34,123 bases of DNA from Mycolicibacterium austroafricanum (GCF_902705885.1 NZ_CACSIP010000047.1:12220-46342); one strand, 5' to 3'; numbered from the stretch's first letter, positions 7,158-14,890 are shown. A program made the numbers and translations. Notes: generated by a model not told the origin, from the letters alone.

Positions 7158-7982
7158 ATGACCGGAAAGCACACCGTCGATCTGACCGGGGTGTCAGAGA
7201 CTGCCCTGCTGACGTTGCTGGTACGCGCGTCGGAGGCCAGGCGACCCGACGGCATCCTCGACGACCCGATGGCGGTCCACCTCGTCGATTCCATCCAGTA
7301 CGACTTCGCCAAGTTCGGGTTCACCCGGCGCCAGGATATGGCGTTGCGCGCGTTGACTTTCGACAAGCAGGCCAGGCGATACCTGCTCGACCACCCCAGG
7401 GCAACCGTGGTGGCGCTCGCCGAGGGTCTGCAGACGAGTTTCTTTCGTCTCGACGCCGCCGACGTGGGTCATGAGTTTCGCTGGTTGACCGTCGATCTGC
7501 CGCCGATGGTCGAGCTGCGCCGCAAGCTGCTGCCCGCTTCCGACCGGGTGACGATGTGCGCACAATCGGCGCTGGACTTCGCCTGGATGGACAAGGTGAC
7601 CACCGAACACGGCGTCTTCATCACCGCGGAGGGGCTGTTGATGTATCTGCAGCCCGACGAGGCGATGGCGCTGATCACCGAGTGCGCGGCACGGTTTCCC
7701 GGCGGCCGGTTCATGTTCGACCTGCCGCCGGCGGCCTTCGCCGCCCTGGCGCGACGCGGCGTGCGGACGTCCCTGCGTTACCGGGTGCCGCCGATGCCGT
7801 TCACGCTGTCGGTCTCGGAGGCCGCGGACCTGGTCAACACCGTTCCCGGGGTACGCGCTGTGCACGACGTGCCGCCCGAGCGGGCCCGGGGGGCGCTGCT
7901 CAACGCGTTGATCTGGACAGTGCAGCGCACTCCGCTGCTCGACCCGGTACGGCCGGTCACGACCCTGCTCGAGTTCGGCTGA
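7158..7982 (+). CDS. TcmP/LCM-type SAM-dependent O-methyltransferase (copy B), Rv1153c-like
   Basis: A 274-residue paralogue of the methyltransferase at 5783-6610. Shared blocks are VVALAEGLQTSF, DLPPMVELRRKLLP, HGVFITAEGLLMYLQPDEA, a YRVPPMPFTLS segment and the C-terminal TTLLEFG. The start at ATG 7158 is well supported by GGAGAG at 7143-7148. It lies 23 bp after the DUF1697 stop and converges on the GntR gene, whose stop codon begins at the next base (7983). The family transfers methyl groups from SAM to carboxyl or hydroxyl groups; the substrate is unknown. Of the two copies I cannot say which is the strict orthologue of Rv1153c. Confidence 0.87.
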   Translation: MTGKHTVDLTGVSETALLTLLVRASEARRPDGILDDPMAVHLVDSIQYDFAKFGFTRRQDMALRALTFDKQARRYLLDHPRATVVALAEGLQTSFFRLDAADVGHEFRWLTVDLPPMVELRRKLLPASDRVTMCAQSALDFAWMDKVTTEHGVFITAEGLLMYLQPDEAMALITECAARFPGGRFMFDLPPAAFAALARRGVRTSLRYRVPPMPFTLSVSEAADLVNTVPGVRAVHDVPPERARGALLNALIWTVQRTPLLDPVRPVTTLLEFG

Positions 7983-8348
7983 TCAGCCGAAGGCCGTCTC
8001 CACGTAGCGCAGGGCCTCCTTTTTGTCGATACCGAGCGCCCGCGCCGCGGAAACGTATGTGTTCGCCGCGGTGGCCATCGCGGCGTCGGCGGGATCCGAA
8101 CGCGCCACGAAAGTCCCGAAACGTCCCCTCGTTTCGAGGATGCCCGCTGTTTCCAACTCTCGGTACGCGCGCGCCACGGTGTTGACTGCCAGGTTGATCT
8201 GACCAGCCAGCTCGCGGACCGTCGGCAGCCGGGTGCCCGGAGTGAGCTGCCCGTCTCGGATGCCGTCGATGATCTGCGATCTGAGCTGGTCGAACAGCGG
8301 CCTGGCAGCGTGCGGATCAACGCGTACCCAATCCCCCAACTCGGCCAC
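7983..8348 (-). CDS. GntR-family transcriptional regulator, YtrA subfamily (Rv1152-like)
   Basis: A 121-residue DNA-binding regulator. An N-terminal GntR winged helix covers residues about 12-78 (PLFDQLRSQIIDGIRDGQL, then LPTVRELAGQINLAVNTVAR as recognition helices, then GILETRGRFGTFV). Only a short helical tail of about 40 residues follows (ALRYVETAFG at the end). The small effector region is diagnostic of the YtrA subfamily. The GTG at 8348 lies six bases downstream of a -10-like GATACT, so the message is probably leaderless. It is divergent from cobB with overlapping promoters, and probably controls itself and cobB. M. tuberculosis Rv1152 occupies the same place. Confidence 0.9.
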   Translation of the reverse strand: MAELGDWVRVDPHAARPLFDQLRSQIIDGIRDGQLTPGTRLPTVRELAGQINLAVNTVARAYRELETAGILETRGRFGTFVARSDPADAAMATAANTYVSAARALGIDKKEALRYVETAFG

Positions 8349-8354
8349 GTGCCC

Positions 8355-8378
8355 AGTATCACCCACAGCGGCTAGTTT
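8355..8378. promoter_or_regulatory. Back-to-back leaderless promoters for gntR and cobB
   Basis: On the plus strand a -10-like TAGTTT (8373-8378) is followed by six bases and then the GTG of cobB at 8385. On the minus strand GATACT (8360-8355) is followed by six bases and then the GTG of the GntR gene at 8348. The two -10 elements are 12 bp apart. Both messages would start at or next to the initiation codon, as is common in mycobacteria. Confidence 0.55.
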
Positions 8379-8384
8379 GGTGGG

Positions 8385-9098
8385 GTGCAGGTGACGGTAT
8401 GCAGCGGAGCCGGGATCTCCGCCGAGAGCGGAGTGCCGACATTCCGCGACGTCGAGACGGGTTTGTGGGCCAAGGTCGACCCCTACGAGATCTCCAGTGC
8501 GGAGGGCTGGCGCGAGCACCCCGAGCGGGTGTGGGCCTGGTATCTGTGGCGCCACCACATGATGCGGGCCGTCGCACCGAACAATGCCCATCGCGCGGTG
8601 GCTGCGTGGGAGGACTACGCCGACGTGCACGTCGTGACGCAGAATGTGGACAACCTGCACGAGCGCGCCGGCAGCAGCCGGGTGTACCACGTCCACGGAA
8701 GCTTGTTCGATTTCCGTTGCGACGAATGCCAATCCGCGTACGCAGGCGAAATCCCGGCGATGCCCGAGCCGGCCGAGTCCGTGACGCCGCCGCAGTGCGA
8801 ATGCGGCGGGCTGATCCGGCCCGATGTGGTGTGGTTCGGCGAAGCGCTGCCCGATGACGCGTGGCAGCAGTCGGTGGACGCCGTCGTCGGCGCCGACCTG
8901 GTCGTGGCGGTCGGCACCTCATCGGTGGTCTACCCGGCCGCCGGGCTTCCCGAGTTGGCGGTGGCCAACGGCACCCCGGTGATCGAGGTCAATCCCGAGC
9001 CCACCCCGCTGTCGACGAGCGCGACGGTGACGCTTCGCGAGTCGGCGGCGACCGTGCTGCCCGGGCTGTTGCAGCGGCTACCGGCCCTGCTCAGCTGA
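8385..9098 (+). CDS. cobB: NAD-dependent protein deacylase, sirtuin CobB (Rv1151c-like)
   Basis: A 237-residue class III sirtuin that removes acyl groups from lysines using NAD. Visible motifs: GAGISAESGVPTFRD (residues 8-22, NAD binding), TQNVDNLH (85-92), catalytic His104 in HVHGS, and zinc cysteines Cys112, Cys115, Cys138 and Cys140. Tyr53 and Arg56 in WYLWR form the Y-x-x-R pair linked to succinyl/malonyl-lysine binding in SIRT5-type enzymes, so desuccinylase as well as deacetylase activity is expected. The GTG at 8385 is supported by the upstream -10. The N-terminus is compact, starting directly at the first Rossmann strand. It resembles Rv1151c throughout. A likely cellular target is acetyl-CoA synthetase (family knowledge, not shown here). 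Confidence 0.95.
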   Translation: MQVTVCSGAGISAESGVPTFRDVETGLWAKVDPYEISSAEGWREHPERVWAWYLWRHHMMRAVAPNNAHRAVAAWEDYADVHVVTQNVDNLHERAGSSRVYHVHGSLFDFRCDECQSAYAGEIPAMPEPAESVTPPQCECGGLIRPDVVWFGEALPDDAWQQSVDAVVGADLVVAVGTSSVVYPAAGLPELAVANGTPVIEVNPEPTPLSTSATVTLRESAATVLPGLLQRLPALLS

Positions 9099-9111
9099 GG
9101 GCCTCCCGCGG

Positions 9112-9744
9112 TCAGGCCGGCTTGATCGCGACGCCGATCGCGAACTCGGCGACCGGAAGCGGCACCCAGGCTGGGAAGGTCCAGTCACGGCGGGCGCCGG
9201 TCACCTGAAATCCGGCACCGACGATCGTGGCCTCGGTGTGGCGGTGCGTGTGGCAGTTGCCCAGCAGCCGCGGCCAGAACGTCGCGTCGGCGAATCTCTG
9301 CAGGCGCGCGCGGGCCCCGGCGCCTGCGATGTGTTCGAGGTAGCGCAGCTCACCGCCGGGGTGTAGCACCGAAAACAGCTGTCCCACAACCTGTTCCGGA
9401 TTGTCGACGGAACACAGCACCAGCGAGCACACCACCGCGTCGAACTGCCCACCGTCGAGGAACTTCTCCACGGTCTCGGTTTCGACCGTGACCGGTATCG
9501 GGGCCGACGACGCGGCACGTTCGGCCAGCACCGCAAGCCGGTGCTCGGGTTCCACGGCGACCACCTCGGTGACGGTGTCGGGGTAGAACTCGAAGTTGGT
9601 GCCGGTGCCGGCCCCGACCTCCAGGACCCGGCCCGACAGCCCGGCCAGGTTCTCCCGCCGGAGGCGGCGCAGCGATTCAGGTTCTCGCGCGGACATCGCC
9701 GTCCACAGCCGCGCGAAGAACGGGTTATCGACGGTGTCGCTCAT
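9112..9744 (-). CDS. Class I SAM-dependent methyltransferase (Rv1147-like)
   Basis: A 210-residue methyltransferase of the UbiE/Methyltransf_11 type. Motif I is VLEVGAGTGTNFEFYP (about residues 40-55), followed by the acidic strand VVAVEPEHRLAVLAERA, motif post-II FDAVVCSLVLCSVDNPEQV, and GGELRYLEHI. The ATG at 9744 lies inside the 3' end of the tetR gene (20-base overlap), so it is translationally coupled as third gene of the mmpL-tetR operon. A TTG just upstream (9747) is the only alternative. M. tuberculosis Rv1147, next to mmpL13, is the likely counterpart. Substrate unknown; a lipid substrate handled by the transporter is a reasonable guess. Confidence 0.85.
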   Translation of the reverse strand: MSDTVDNPFFARLWTAMSAREPESLRRLRRENLAGLSGRVLEVGAGTGTNFEFYPDTVTEVVAVEPEHRLAVLAERAASSAPIPVTVETETVEKFLDGGQFDAVVCSLVLCSVDNPEQVVGQLFSVLHPGGELRYLEHIAGAGARARLQRFADATFWPRLLGNCHTHRHTEATIVGAGFQVTGARRDWTFPAWVPLPVAEFAIGVAIKPA

Positions 9745-10432
9745 CAACGGTCTCCTTCAGCCAAGTCACCATCTCGCATGGGGAATCGGAGGGCCGGACG
9801 GCCCCGGATACAACATGCCCGAAACACATCGCTCGCAGCACGCGGTCGGCGAAGTCCTCGACATCCCCCCACGGCAGATAGGGACGGGAGATCAGCATCG
9901 CCGCCACTCCGTGAGCTGCGGTCCACAGTTCGAGAGCCAGCATGGTGGGGTCGCCCGGCGGATAGATTCCCTGGTCGATCAACGCCTGCACCGACGCGCG
10001 CATGTGGACGAACGCCGAACTGTTCAGTGTCATGTCGACATCGCTGCCGGGATGCCCCTCCCCCATGGTCGCGATCCGGTACAGCTCGGGCGTTTTCAGC
10101 GCGAAGCGCACGTACGCCAATCCCTGAGCCCGCAACACGTCGACCAGCGAAGAACCCTCATTGCCCGCGTACCCGGCGACTTCCTGCATCTCTGCGTCGA
10201 GCTTTTCGAAGTACTGCACGCACACCGCGTCCAGCAACGCGTCCTTGTCGGCGAAGTGCAGATAGATCGACGGCGGTGTGACCCCGACCCGTTCGGCCAC
10301 CGACCGGATCGACACTGCTTTCGCGTCACCGGTTTCCAACAGCAGATCGGTGGTGGCGCCCAGGATCTCGTCCCTGAGCTGATCGCCCGAACCCCGGGGG
10401 GCACGGTGCCGCCGCAGCCGCTGGCCGGTCAC
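9725..10432 (-). CDS. TetR-family transcriptional regulator
   Basis: A 235-residue repressor. The N-terminal TetR helix-turn-helix spans about residues 17-70, with the recognition motif IRSVAERVGVTPPSIYLHFADKDAL shown here in part (SVAERVGVTPPSIYLHF). The C-terminal ligand domain is all-helical with a WTAAHGVAAMLI segment of the TetR_C/WHG type. The GTG at 10432 lies one base after the mmpL stop, and longer readings would run back into mmpL and give unrelated residues. The gene sits second in the mmpL-tetR-methyltransferase operon, so it is expressed with its likely target. The palindrome at 12841-12861 in the mmpL promoter is the obvious operator. Inducer unknown. Confidence 0.88.
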   Translation of the reverse strand: MTGQRLRRHRAPRGSGDQLRDEILGATTDLLLETGDAKAVSIRSVAERVGVTPPSIYLHFADKDALLDAVCVQYFEKLDAEMQEVAGYAGNEGSSLVDVLRAQGLAYVRFALKTPELYRIATMGEGHPGSDVDMTLNSSAFVHMRASVQALIDQGIYPPGDPTMLALELWTAAHGVAAMLISRPYLPWGDVEDFADRVLRAMCFGHVVSGAVRPSDSPCEMVTWLKETVDERHRR

Positions 10433-10433
10433 G

Positions 10434-12815
10434 TTAACCGGCTTCTCGTCCCGATGCGACGCGTTCAGCCACCGGGGGCGGACCCGCCGCTCGATCATCT
10501 CCGGCGTTCTCGCTGAAGCCGATTCGTTCGTGCAATCGAGCCAGCGGTTTGGGTGCCCACCAGTTCCAGCGACCCAGCATGTGCATGAAGGCCGGCAACA
10601 GCAGCATCCGGACCAGGGTGGCATCGGCCAGTATCGCCAGCGTGAGGCCGACACCGAACATCCGCATGAACGCCACTTCAGCCGCGATCAACGCCGCGAA
10701 AGAGATCGACATCACCAGCGCCGCTGCGGTCACGACACGGCCGGTTCGGGCCAGCCCGAGGGCGACGCTCTCGTCGTTGTCCGCGGCCGTCTTTCCGGAC
10801 TTGAGCCAGTACTCGCGGATCCGCGAGATGAGGAACACCTCGTAGTCCATGGACAGCCCGAAGGCGATGCAGAACAGCAGCACCGGCATGTTGGCCACCA
10901 GCGTGCCGGTCGGTGTGGTGCCCAGTGCACCGAGGTGGCCGTCCTGGAAAATCCACACCAGCGCACCGAATGCCGCGGTCAGTGACAAGACGTTGAGCAC
11001 CAACGCTTTCAGCGGCAGCACCACGCTTCCGGTCATCAGGAAGAGCAGCACGAACGTGATCGCGGCGATGATGGCCAGAACCATCGGCAACCGGGAGGTG
11101 ATCGCGCCGGCGCTGTCCCGGTTGATCTGGGCGAGGCCGGTCAGCTGTACCTGCTGACCAGCCGGGGGCGCCACCGAGTGCAACCGGTCGAGTTGGGTCT
11201 CGGAATCGTCGGAGAACAACGGTGCCGAACTCGCCACGGTGAGGAAGGCGCTGCCGTCGGCCCAACCCGCGGCAGCCGACGGCGGACCGACCACTGACCC
11301 GTTGACGAATGTGCCGCGCGGCGCGGAGACGGAGGAGACGTCGTCGACGCGGGACAGTTCGGCGGCGTAGCCGTCGAACGCGTCAGGGCTGACCCCTTCT
11401 GTGCTCGGCATCACGACGGTGACGTTCGTCGAGGAGTCGACCGCGAAGTCCTCACGCAGCGCGTCACCGATCTGGCGTGCCGACGCCGATGACGGCAGCA
11501 CCCGGTCGTCGGGGAAGCCCCACTGGGCGCCGAGGAACGGGACACCCAGCAACACCAGCAGCGCGACGACCGCGACAGCGATCGGCACCGACCGCCGCAT
11601 GACGAACTTGGTCGACCGGTACCAGAACATCTGCTCGATCGGCTTTGGTGCGGGTTCGGGCCTGCGCAGGATGCGCCGCAACAGCTTGCGCACGTCCAGC
11701 GAGTCCAATCGGTCGCCGGCGAGGACGATCGCGGCGGGCGCCACCACGATGGCCGCCACGGCCGCGAACCCCACCACGGCGATGCCCGCGTAGGCGAAGG
11801 ACTTCAGGAAGTACATCGGGAACAGCACCATCGCGACCATGGCGAGCGCGACCGTCATCGCCGAGAACAGCACGGTGCGGCCGGCGGTCACCATGGTGCG
11901 CACCAGCGCGCGGTGACGATCCTCGGGGCCGATCAAACGGCCAGCGTCGGCGGAGCCGACTAAACGGCCAGCGTCGGCGGAGCCGACTAAACGGCCAGCG
12001 TCGGCGGAGCCGACTAAACGGCCAGCGTCGGCGAGTTCGTCGCGGTATCGGCTGATGATCAGCAGGGTGTAGTCGATGGCCAGCGCGAGGCCCATCGCGA
12101 TCGTCAGGTTCAGCGCGAAGATCGAGACGTCGGTGACCATCGTGACGGCGCGCAGCACCGCCATCGAGCCCAGGATCGCGAACGCGCCGACCGCCATCGG
12201 CAGCGCGGCGGCGAGCAACCCGCCGAACACCCATACCAGCACAACGAAGCTCAGCGGGATCGCGATGGCTTCCATCGTCAGCAGATCTTTTTCGCTCTGG
12301 GTGTTGATCTGCACGTAGGTCATCGCGACGCCGCCGGCCCGCACGGTGACCCCGTCACGGTCGTAGACGAGTTCGTCGGTCAGTTCTTTGGCGTGCCGCT
12401 GGGCGGCGCTCTCGCCGCCGGTGATACCCGCGACGATCAGGCCGGTCTTGCCGTCCTCACTGATCAGTGCCGGGGCCGCGGCGGGCGGCGCCGTCCACGC
12501 CGAGGTGATGTTGGCGACGTACGGGGATCGCTCCAGTCGGGCGGCGATGTCGGTGCCGGTGTCCGTCGCGGCGACGCCCTCGACGCCGTCCTCGGCGGTC
12601 ACGCTGATCACCAATTCCATGTCGCCCTGGCCGAACTTGTCGACCAGCAGCGCGGAGGCGTGGGCAGACTCCGACGTCGGGTCCTGGAAGCCGCCGGCGG
12701 ACAGGTGCTGGGTCACCGGCACGCCGACGATCCCGCAGCCGATCATCAGCAGCAGCGCGGCGCCCAGGATCCGCCGCGGTGCTGCAATCGCCGCCGAAGC
12801 GATGCGCTGGAGCAC
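10434..12815 (-). CDS. mmpL13: MmpL-family RND transporter, MmpL13-like
   Basis: A 793-residue inner-membrane transporter of the mycobacterial MmpL/RND superfamily, which exports lipids by proton motive force. TM1 (residues about 15-35) is followed by an extracytoplasmic domain, TM2-6 (about 182-368), a second extracytoplasmic domain (about 430-575) and TM7-12. Proton-relay Asp-Tyr pairs are present in both halves: D248-Y249 (AIDYTLLIISRYRDE) and D657-Y658 (SMDYEVFLISRIREY). A tandem repeat of nine residues (262-297) lengthens the cytoplasmic loop after the first pair. The GTG at 12815 is preceded by GGAGGTG. Position next to racemase, SDR and methyltransferase homologues of Rv1143, Rv1144 and Rv1147 identifies it with MmpL13, which in M. 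tuberculosis H37Rv is split into two reading frames; here it is intact. Confidence 0.9.
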   Translation of the reverse strand: MLQRIASAAIAAPRRILGAALLLMIGCGIVGVPVTQHLSAGGFQDPTSESAHASALLVDKFGQGDMELVISVTAEDGVEGVAATDTGTDIAARLERSPYVANITSAWTAPPAAAPALISEDGKTGLIVAGITGGESAAQRHAKELTDELVYDRDGVTVRAGGVAMTYVQINTQSEKDLLTMEAIAIPLSFVVLVWVFGGLLAAALPMAVGAFAILGSMAVLRAVTMVTDVSIFALNLTIAMGLALAIDYTLLIISRYRDELADAGRLVGSADAGRLVGSADAGRLVGSADAGRLIGPEDRHRALVRTMVTAGRTVLFSAMTVALAMVAMVLFPMYFLKSFAYAGIAVVGFAAVAAIVVAPAAIVLAGDRLDSLDVRKLLRRILRRPEPAPKPIEQMFWYRSTKFVMRRSVPIAVAVVALLVLLGVPFLGAQWGFPDDRVLPSSASARQIGDALREDFAVDSSTNVTVVMPSTEGVSPDAFDGYAAELSRVDDVSSVSAPRGTFVNGSVVGPPSAAAGWADGSAFLTVASSAPLFSDDSETQLDRLHSVAPPAGQQVQLTGLAQINRDSAGAITSRLPMVLAIIAAITFVLLFLMTGSVVLPLKALVLNVLSLTAAFGALVWIFQDGHLGALGTTPTGTLVANMPVLLFCIAFGLSMDYEVFLISRIREYWLKSGKTAADNDESVALGLARTGRVVTAAALVMSISFAALIAAEVAFMRMFGVGLTLAILADATLVRMLLLPAFMHMLGRWNWWAPKPLARLHERIGFSENAGDDRAAGPPPVAERVASGREAG
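11935..12033 (-). repeat. 27-bp in-frame minisatellite in mmpL13 (about 3.7 copies)
   Basis: Three identical 27-bp units (11935-11961, 11962-11988, 11989-12015) plus 18 bp of a fourth (12016-12033). Read on the coding strand they give ADAGRLVGS three times, followed by ADAGRLIGP. The unit is a multiple of three, so copy-number change keeps the frame. It falls in the cytoplasmic loop between TM4 and TM5. The identity of the units indicates recent expansion by slippage. Confidence 0.97.
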
Positions 12816-12840
12816 GTGCCACCTCCGTGAAAATCGCCGT

Positions 12841-12870
12841 TAAGTTATCAGCGATAACTTAGTGGGTCAA
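12841..12870 (-). promoter_or_regulatory. mmpL13 promoter with embedded palindromic operator
   Basis: On the minus strand a -35 TTGACC (12870-12865), a 17-bp spacer and a -10 TAACTT (12847-12842) form a near-ideal sigma-A promoter. A perfect inverted repeat with 9-bp arms TAAGTTATC/GATAACTTA (12841-12849 and 12853-12861) around AGC covers the -10 and much of the spacer. Binding of a TetR dimer here would block RNA polymerase. The expected transcription start is about 12835, with the Shine-Dalgarno GGAGGTG and GTG start 20 bases further on. Confidence 0.8.
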
Positions 12871-12977
12871 TAGGTGGCACCGGGGGGCGGCGATGACTTT
12901 GTGGGCGGTGTCGAGTCGACATGATCATGAACCAGCCCACTGCACAGAACTCGGCCAAGGCGATAGATTCGTCCCCG

Positions 12978-13511
12978 ATGACGACCGAACAAGCCACCCG
13001 TTCGACCACCGGGGGCGGCGACATCGGCCTGCTGCTGCTGAGACTCGGGGTGGGCGCAGCCCTCCTGCAGGCAGGCCTGATCAAGGCCCTCGACCTCACC
13101 ACCACCTCCCAGTTCATGGCCGATGCCGGATGGCGGCTGCCAAAGGTCGCGGCGTTCATGGTGACTGCGGCCGAGACGCTGGGCGGCATCGGACTGATAC
13201 TCGGGGCGCTCACTCCGCTGGCGGCATGTGCCGCGGTCGGCTCAATGCTGTGCGCGTGGGCGGTGAACGTCTCCGGAACGGCTTTCTGGTCCGAACCGTT
13301 CAACATCCCGTTCCTGATCGGCGTCGGCGCGGTCGCGCTGCTGTTCACCGGGGCGGGCGGCTACTCCGTCGACCGTCTGGCCTTCAACCGGACGCACTGG
13401 CCGAAGCGGGTCGCCGTCGGCCTCCTGGTCCTCGCGTTCGCCGCAGCGGTGCTGACCTGGGTGGCGCTGTACGGCGTGAATCCGATCCACCTCACGACAC
13501 CGACACCGTGA
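12978..13511 (+). CDS. DoxX-family membrane protein
   Basis: A 177-residue membrane protein of the DoxX family with four to five hydrophobic segments. The opening IGLLLLRLGVGAALLQAGLIKALD is the family's first-helix signature (about residues 16-39 from this start). Then come the helices VAAFMVTAAETLGGIGLILG, LAACAAVGSMLCAWAVNV, IPFLIGVGAVALLFTGAGG and a last one near VAVGLLVLAFAAAVLTWVAL. The ATG at 12978 is chosen because a -10-like TAGATT (12964-12969) lies just upstream, allowing a near-leaderless message; an ATG at 12921 would add 19 hydrophilic residues. DoxX relatives act in redox or sulfur-related membrane complexes, but most, including this one, have no assigned function. It is divergent from mmpL13. 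Confidence 0.8.
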   Translation: MTTEQATRSTTGGGDIGLLLLRLGVGAALLQAGLIKALDLTTTSQFMADAGWRLPKVAAFMVTAAETLGGIGLILGALTPLAACAAVGSMLCAWAVNVSGTAFWSEPFNIPFLIGVGAVALLFTGAGGYSVDRLAFNRTHWPKRVAVGLLVLAFAAAVLTWVALYGVNPIHLTTPTP

Positions 13512-13594
13512 TGGCTACCCGCCGGTAGATCGCCGACCCTACCGAGCGGTAACGATTGCCACCATTTTCCGAATCGCGGCTCACAGATTCCTTA

Positions 13595-13750
13595 ATGGCG
13601 GTGGTTACTGTTCAGTACATGTGGATCGACGACACCAGTGCTGATGTCATCAAGGTTGACTTCGAGGCTCTCTACCACGGCGATGTCCTGGTAGAGGGAG
13701 TCACCGCGGAGCAGCTCGACGACGAGCACGCCCTCCCCACCGCAGTGTGA
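13595..13750 (+). CDS. Small acidic ORF, possibly a methyltransferase N-terminal remnant
   Basis: A 51-residue reading frame from the ATG at 13595 (an alternative ATG at 13619 gives 43 residues). It ends directly at a strong terminator hairpin, which supports a real transcript. The composition is acidic, with no hydrophobic segment. The phrase KVDFEALYHGDVLVEGV recalls, from memory, the opening residues of a group of mycobacterial class I methyltransferases; if so this could be a truncated remnant. No clear Shine-Dalgarno is seen. I do not recognise a function. Confidence 0.4.
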   Translation: MAVVTVQYMWIDDTSADVIKVDFEALYHGDVLVEGVTAEQLDDEHALPTAV

Positions 13751-13752
13751 AA

Positions 13753-13779
13753 AACGCGCGCCCCACCGGGGCGCGCGTT
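13753..13779. terminator. Perfect 12-bp GC-rich hairpin, intrinsic terminator
   Basis: Arms AACGCGCGCCCC (13753-13764) and GGGGCGCGCGTT (13768-13779) pair perfectly around a 3-nt loop. Read on the minus strand the stem runs straight into TTTTT (complement of 13754-13750), a textbook intrinsic terminator for the nitronate monooxygenase operon ending at 13852. Read on the plus strand it closes the small ORF at 13750 but lacks a long U-tract. Confidence 0.88.
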
Positions 13780-13851
13780 CCTCGCTGATCGGTAGCCGGA
13801 CTCCGGCGCGCGCTGCTTCGATGCGCCCCTTCGTCTCTGTCACATCTCCCG

Positions 13852-14850
13852 CTAGACAGCAGCCTTCTCCGCGGCCGGAACCACCATGTCGGCCAGTCGC
13901 TCGCTGATCAGGCGCTCCGCCTCACCGACAATCCGTGCGACCAGATCACCGACGGTCGGGATGTCGTTGATCAGTCCCATGGCCGTGCCGACCGTCCAGA
14001 TGCCGGCGTCGATGTCGCCGTCGTCGAACACCCGGCGGCCGCGCACTCCGGCGACGAGGTCCTTGACGTCTTCGAACTGACCGCCGCCCTTGAGGATCTC
14101 CACCACCTCACGCGACACCGCATTCGAAGCGACCCTTGCGGTGTTGTGCAGGCTGCGGAAGATCAGCTCGGTGCCCCGCTCGTCGCCGGCCACGATTGCT
14201 TCCTTGACGTTGGCGTGAATGCAGGACTCGACGGTGCACATGAACCGCGATCCCATGTTGATGCCGTCGGCGCCGAGCGCCAGCGCAGCGACCAGGCCGC
14301 GGGCGTCGGCGAACCCGCCCGAGGCGATCATCGGGATCTCGATCTTGTCGGCAGCGGCCGGGATCAGCACCAGGCCCGGGATGTCGTCCTCACCCGGATG
14401 CCCGGCGCATTCGAAACCATCGATGCTGATGCCGTCCACACCGAGGCTCTGCGCCTTGACCGCGTGCCGCACCGACGTGCACTTGTGCAACACCTTGATG
14501 CCGTTGTCGTGAAACATCGGCAGATGAGGTGCCGGGTTGGAGCCCGCAGTCTCGACGATCTTGATGCCCGCGTCGACGATCACCTGGCGGTACTCGTCAT
14601 ACGGCGGCGGGTTGATCGCGGGCAGGATCGTCAGGTTCACCCCGAACGGCTTGTCGGTCAGATCCCGCGTCTTGGCGATCTCGTTGGCCAGATCGGCCGG
14701 CGTCGGCTGGGTCAGCGCGGTGATGAAACCCAATGCACCCGCATTGGCAACCGCCGCAACCAGTTCGGCCCGGCCGACCCACTGCATGCCACCCTGGGCG
14801 ATCGGATGCTCGACGCCGAACGCCTCGGTGAACTTCGTCGAAATAGTCAT
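13852..14850 (-). CDS. Nitronate monooxygenase (2-nitropropane dioxygenase family)
   Basis: A 332-residue FMN-dependent TIM-barrel enzyme. Family marks: FGVEHPIAQGGMQWVG (11-26), KPFGVNLTILP (67-77), the catalytic-type His151 in CAGHPGEDD, ASGGFADARGL (176-186), and phosphate-binding GADGINMGSRF (193-203). Members oxidise alkyl nitronates such as propionate 3-nitronate using O2; some relatives act as enoyl reductases. The ATG at 14850 gives full family length. It is the last gene after mcr and the SDR with about 40-bp gaps, so it belongs to an acyl-CoA operon. That context hints at detoxifying or processing a CoA-linked or branched acid. The natural substrate is unknown. Confidence 0.87.
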   Translation of the reverse strand: MTISTKFTEAFGVEHPIAQGGMQWVGRAELVAAVANAGALGFITALTQPTPADLANEIAKTRDLTDKPFGVNLTILPAINPPPYDEYRQVIVDAGIKIVETAGSNPAPHLPMFHDNGIKVLHKCTSVRHAVKAQSLGVDGISIDGFECAGHPGEDDIPGLVLIPAAADKIEIPMIASGGFADARGLVAALALGADGINMGSRFMCTVESCIHANVKEAIVAGDERGTELIFRSLHNTARVASNAVSREVVEILKGGGQFEDVKDLVAGVRGRRVFDDGDIDAGIWTVGTAMGLINDIPTVGDLVARIVGEAERLISERLADMVVPAAEKAAV

Positions 14851-14890
14851 ACGGAATGCTCCCTGTGTTGTCTACTCTTCGCGCAAGCGC

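Noticed and set aside
10433..10654. N-terminal extension of the TetR protein into mmpL13
   Set aside because: The extra residues are Trp/Cys/Pro-rich and unlike any TetR protein; GTG at 10432 directly after the mmpL stop is the natural start.
11935..12033. Tandem repeat as a CRISPR array
   Set aside because: Units are directly adjacent without spacers and lie in frame inside mmpL13, so it is a coding minisatellite.
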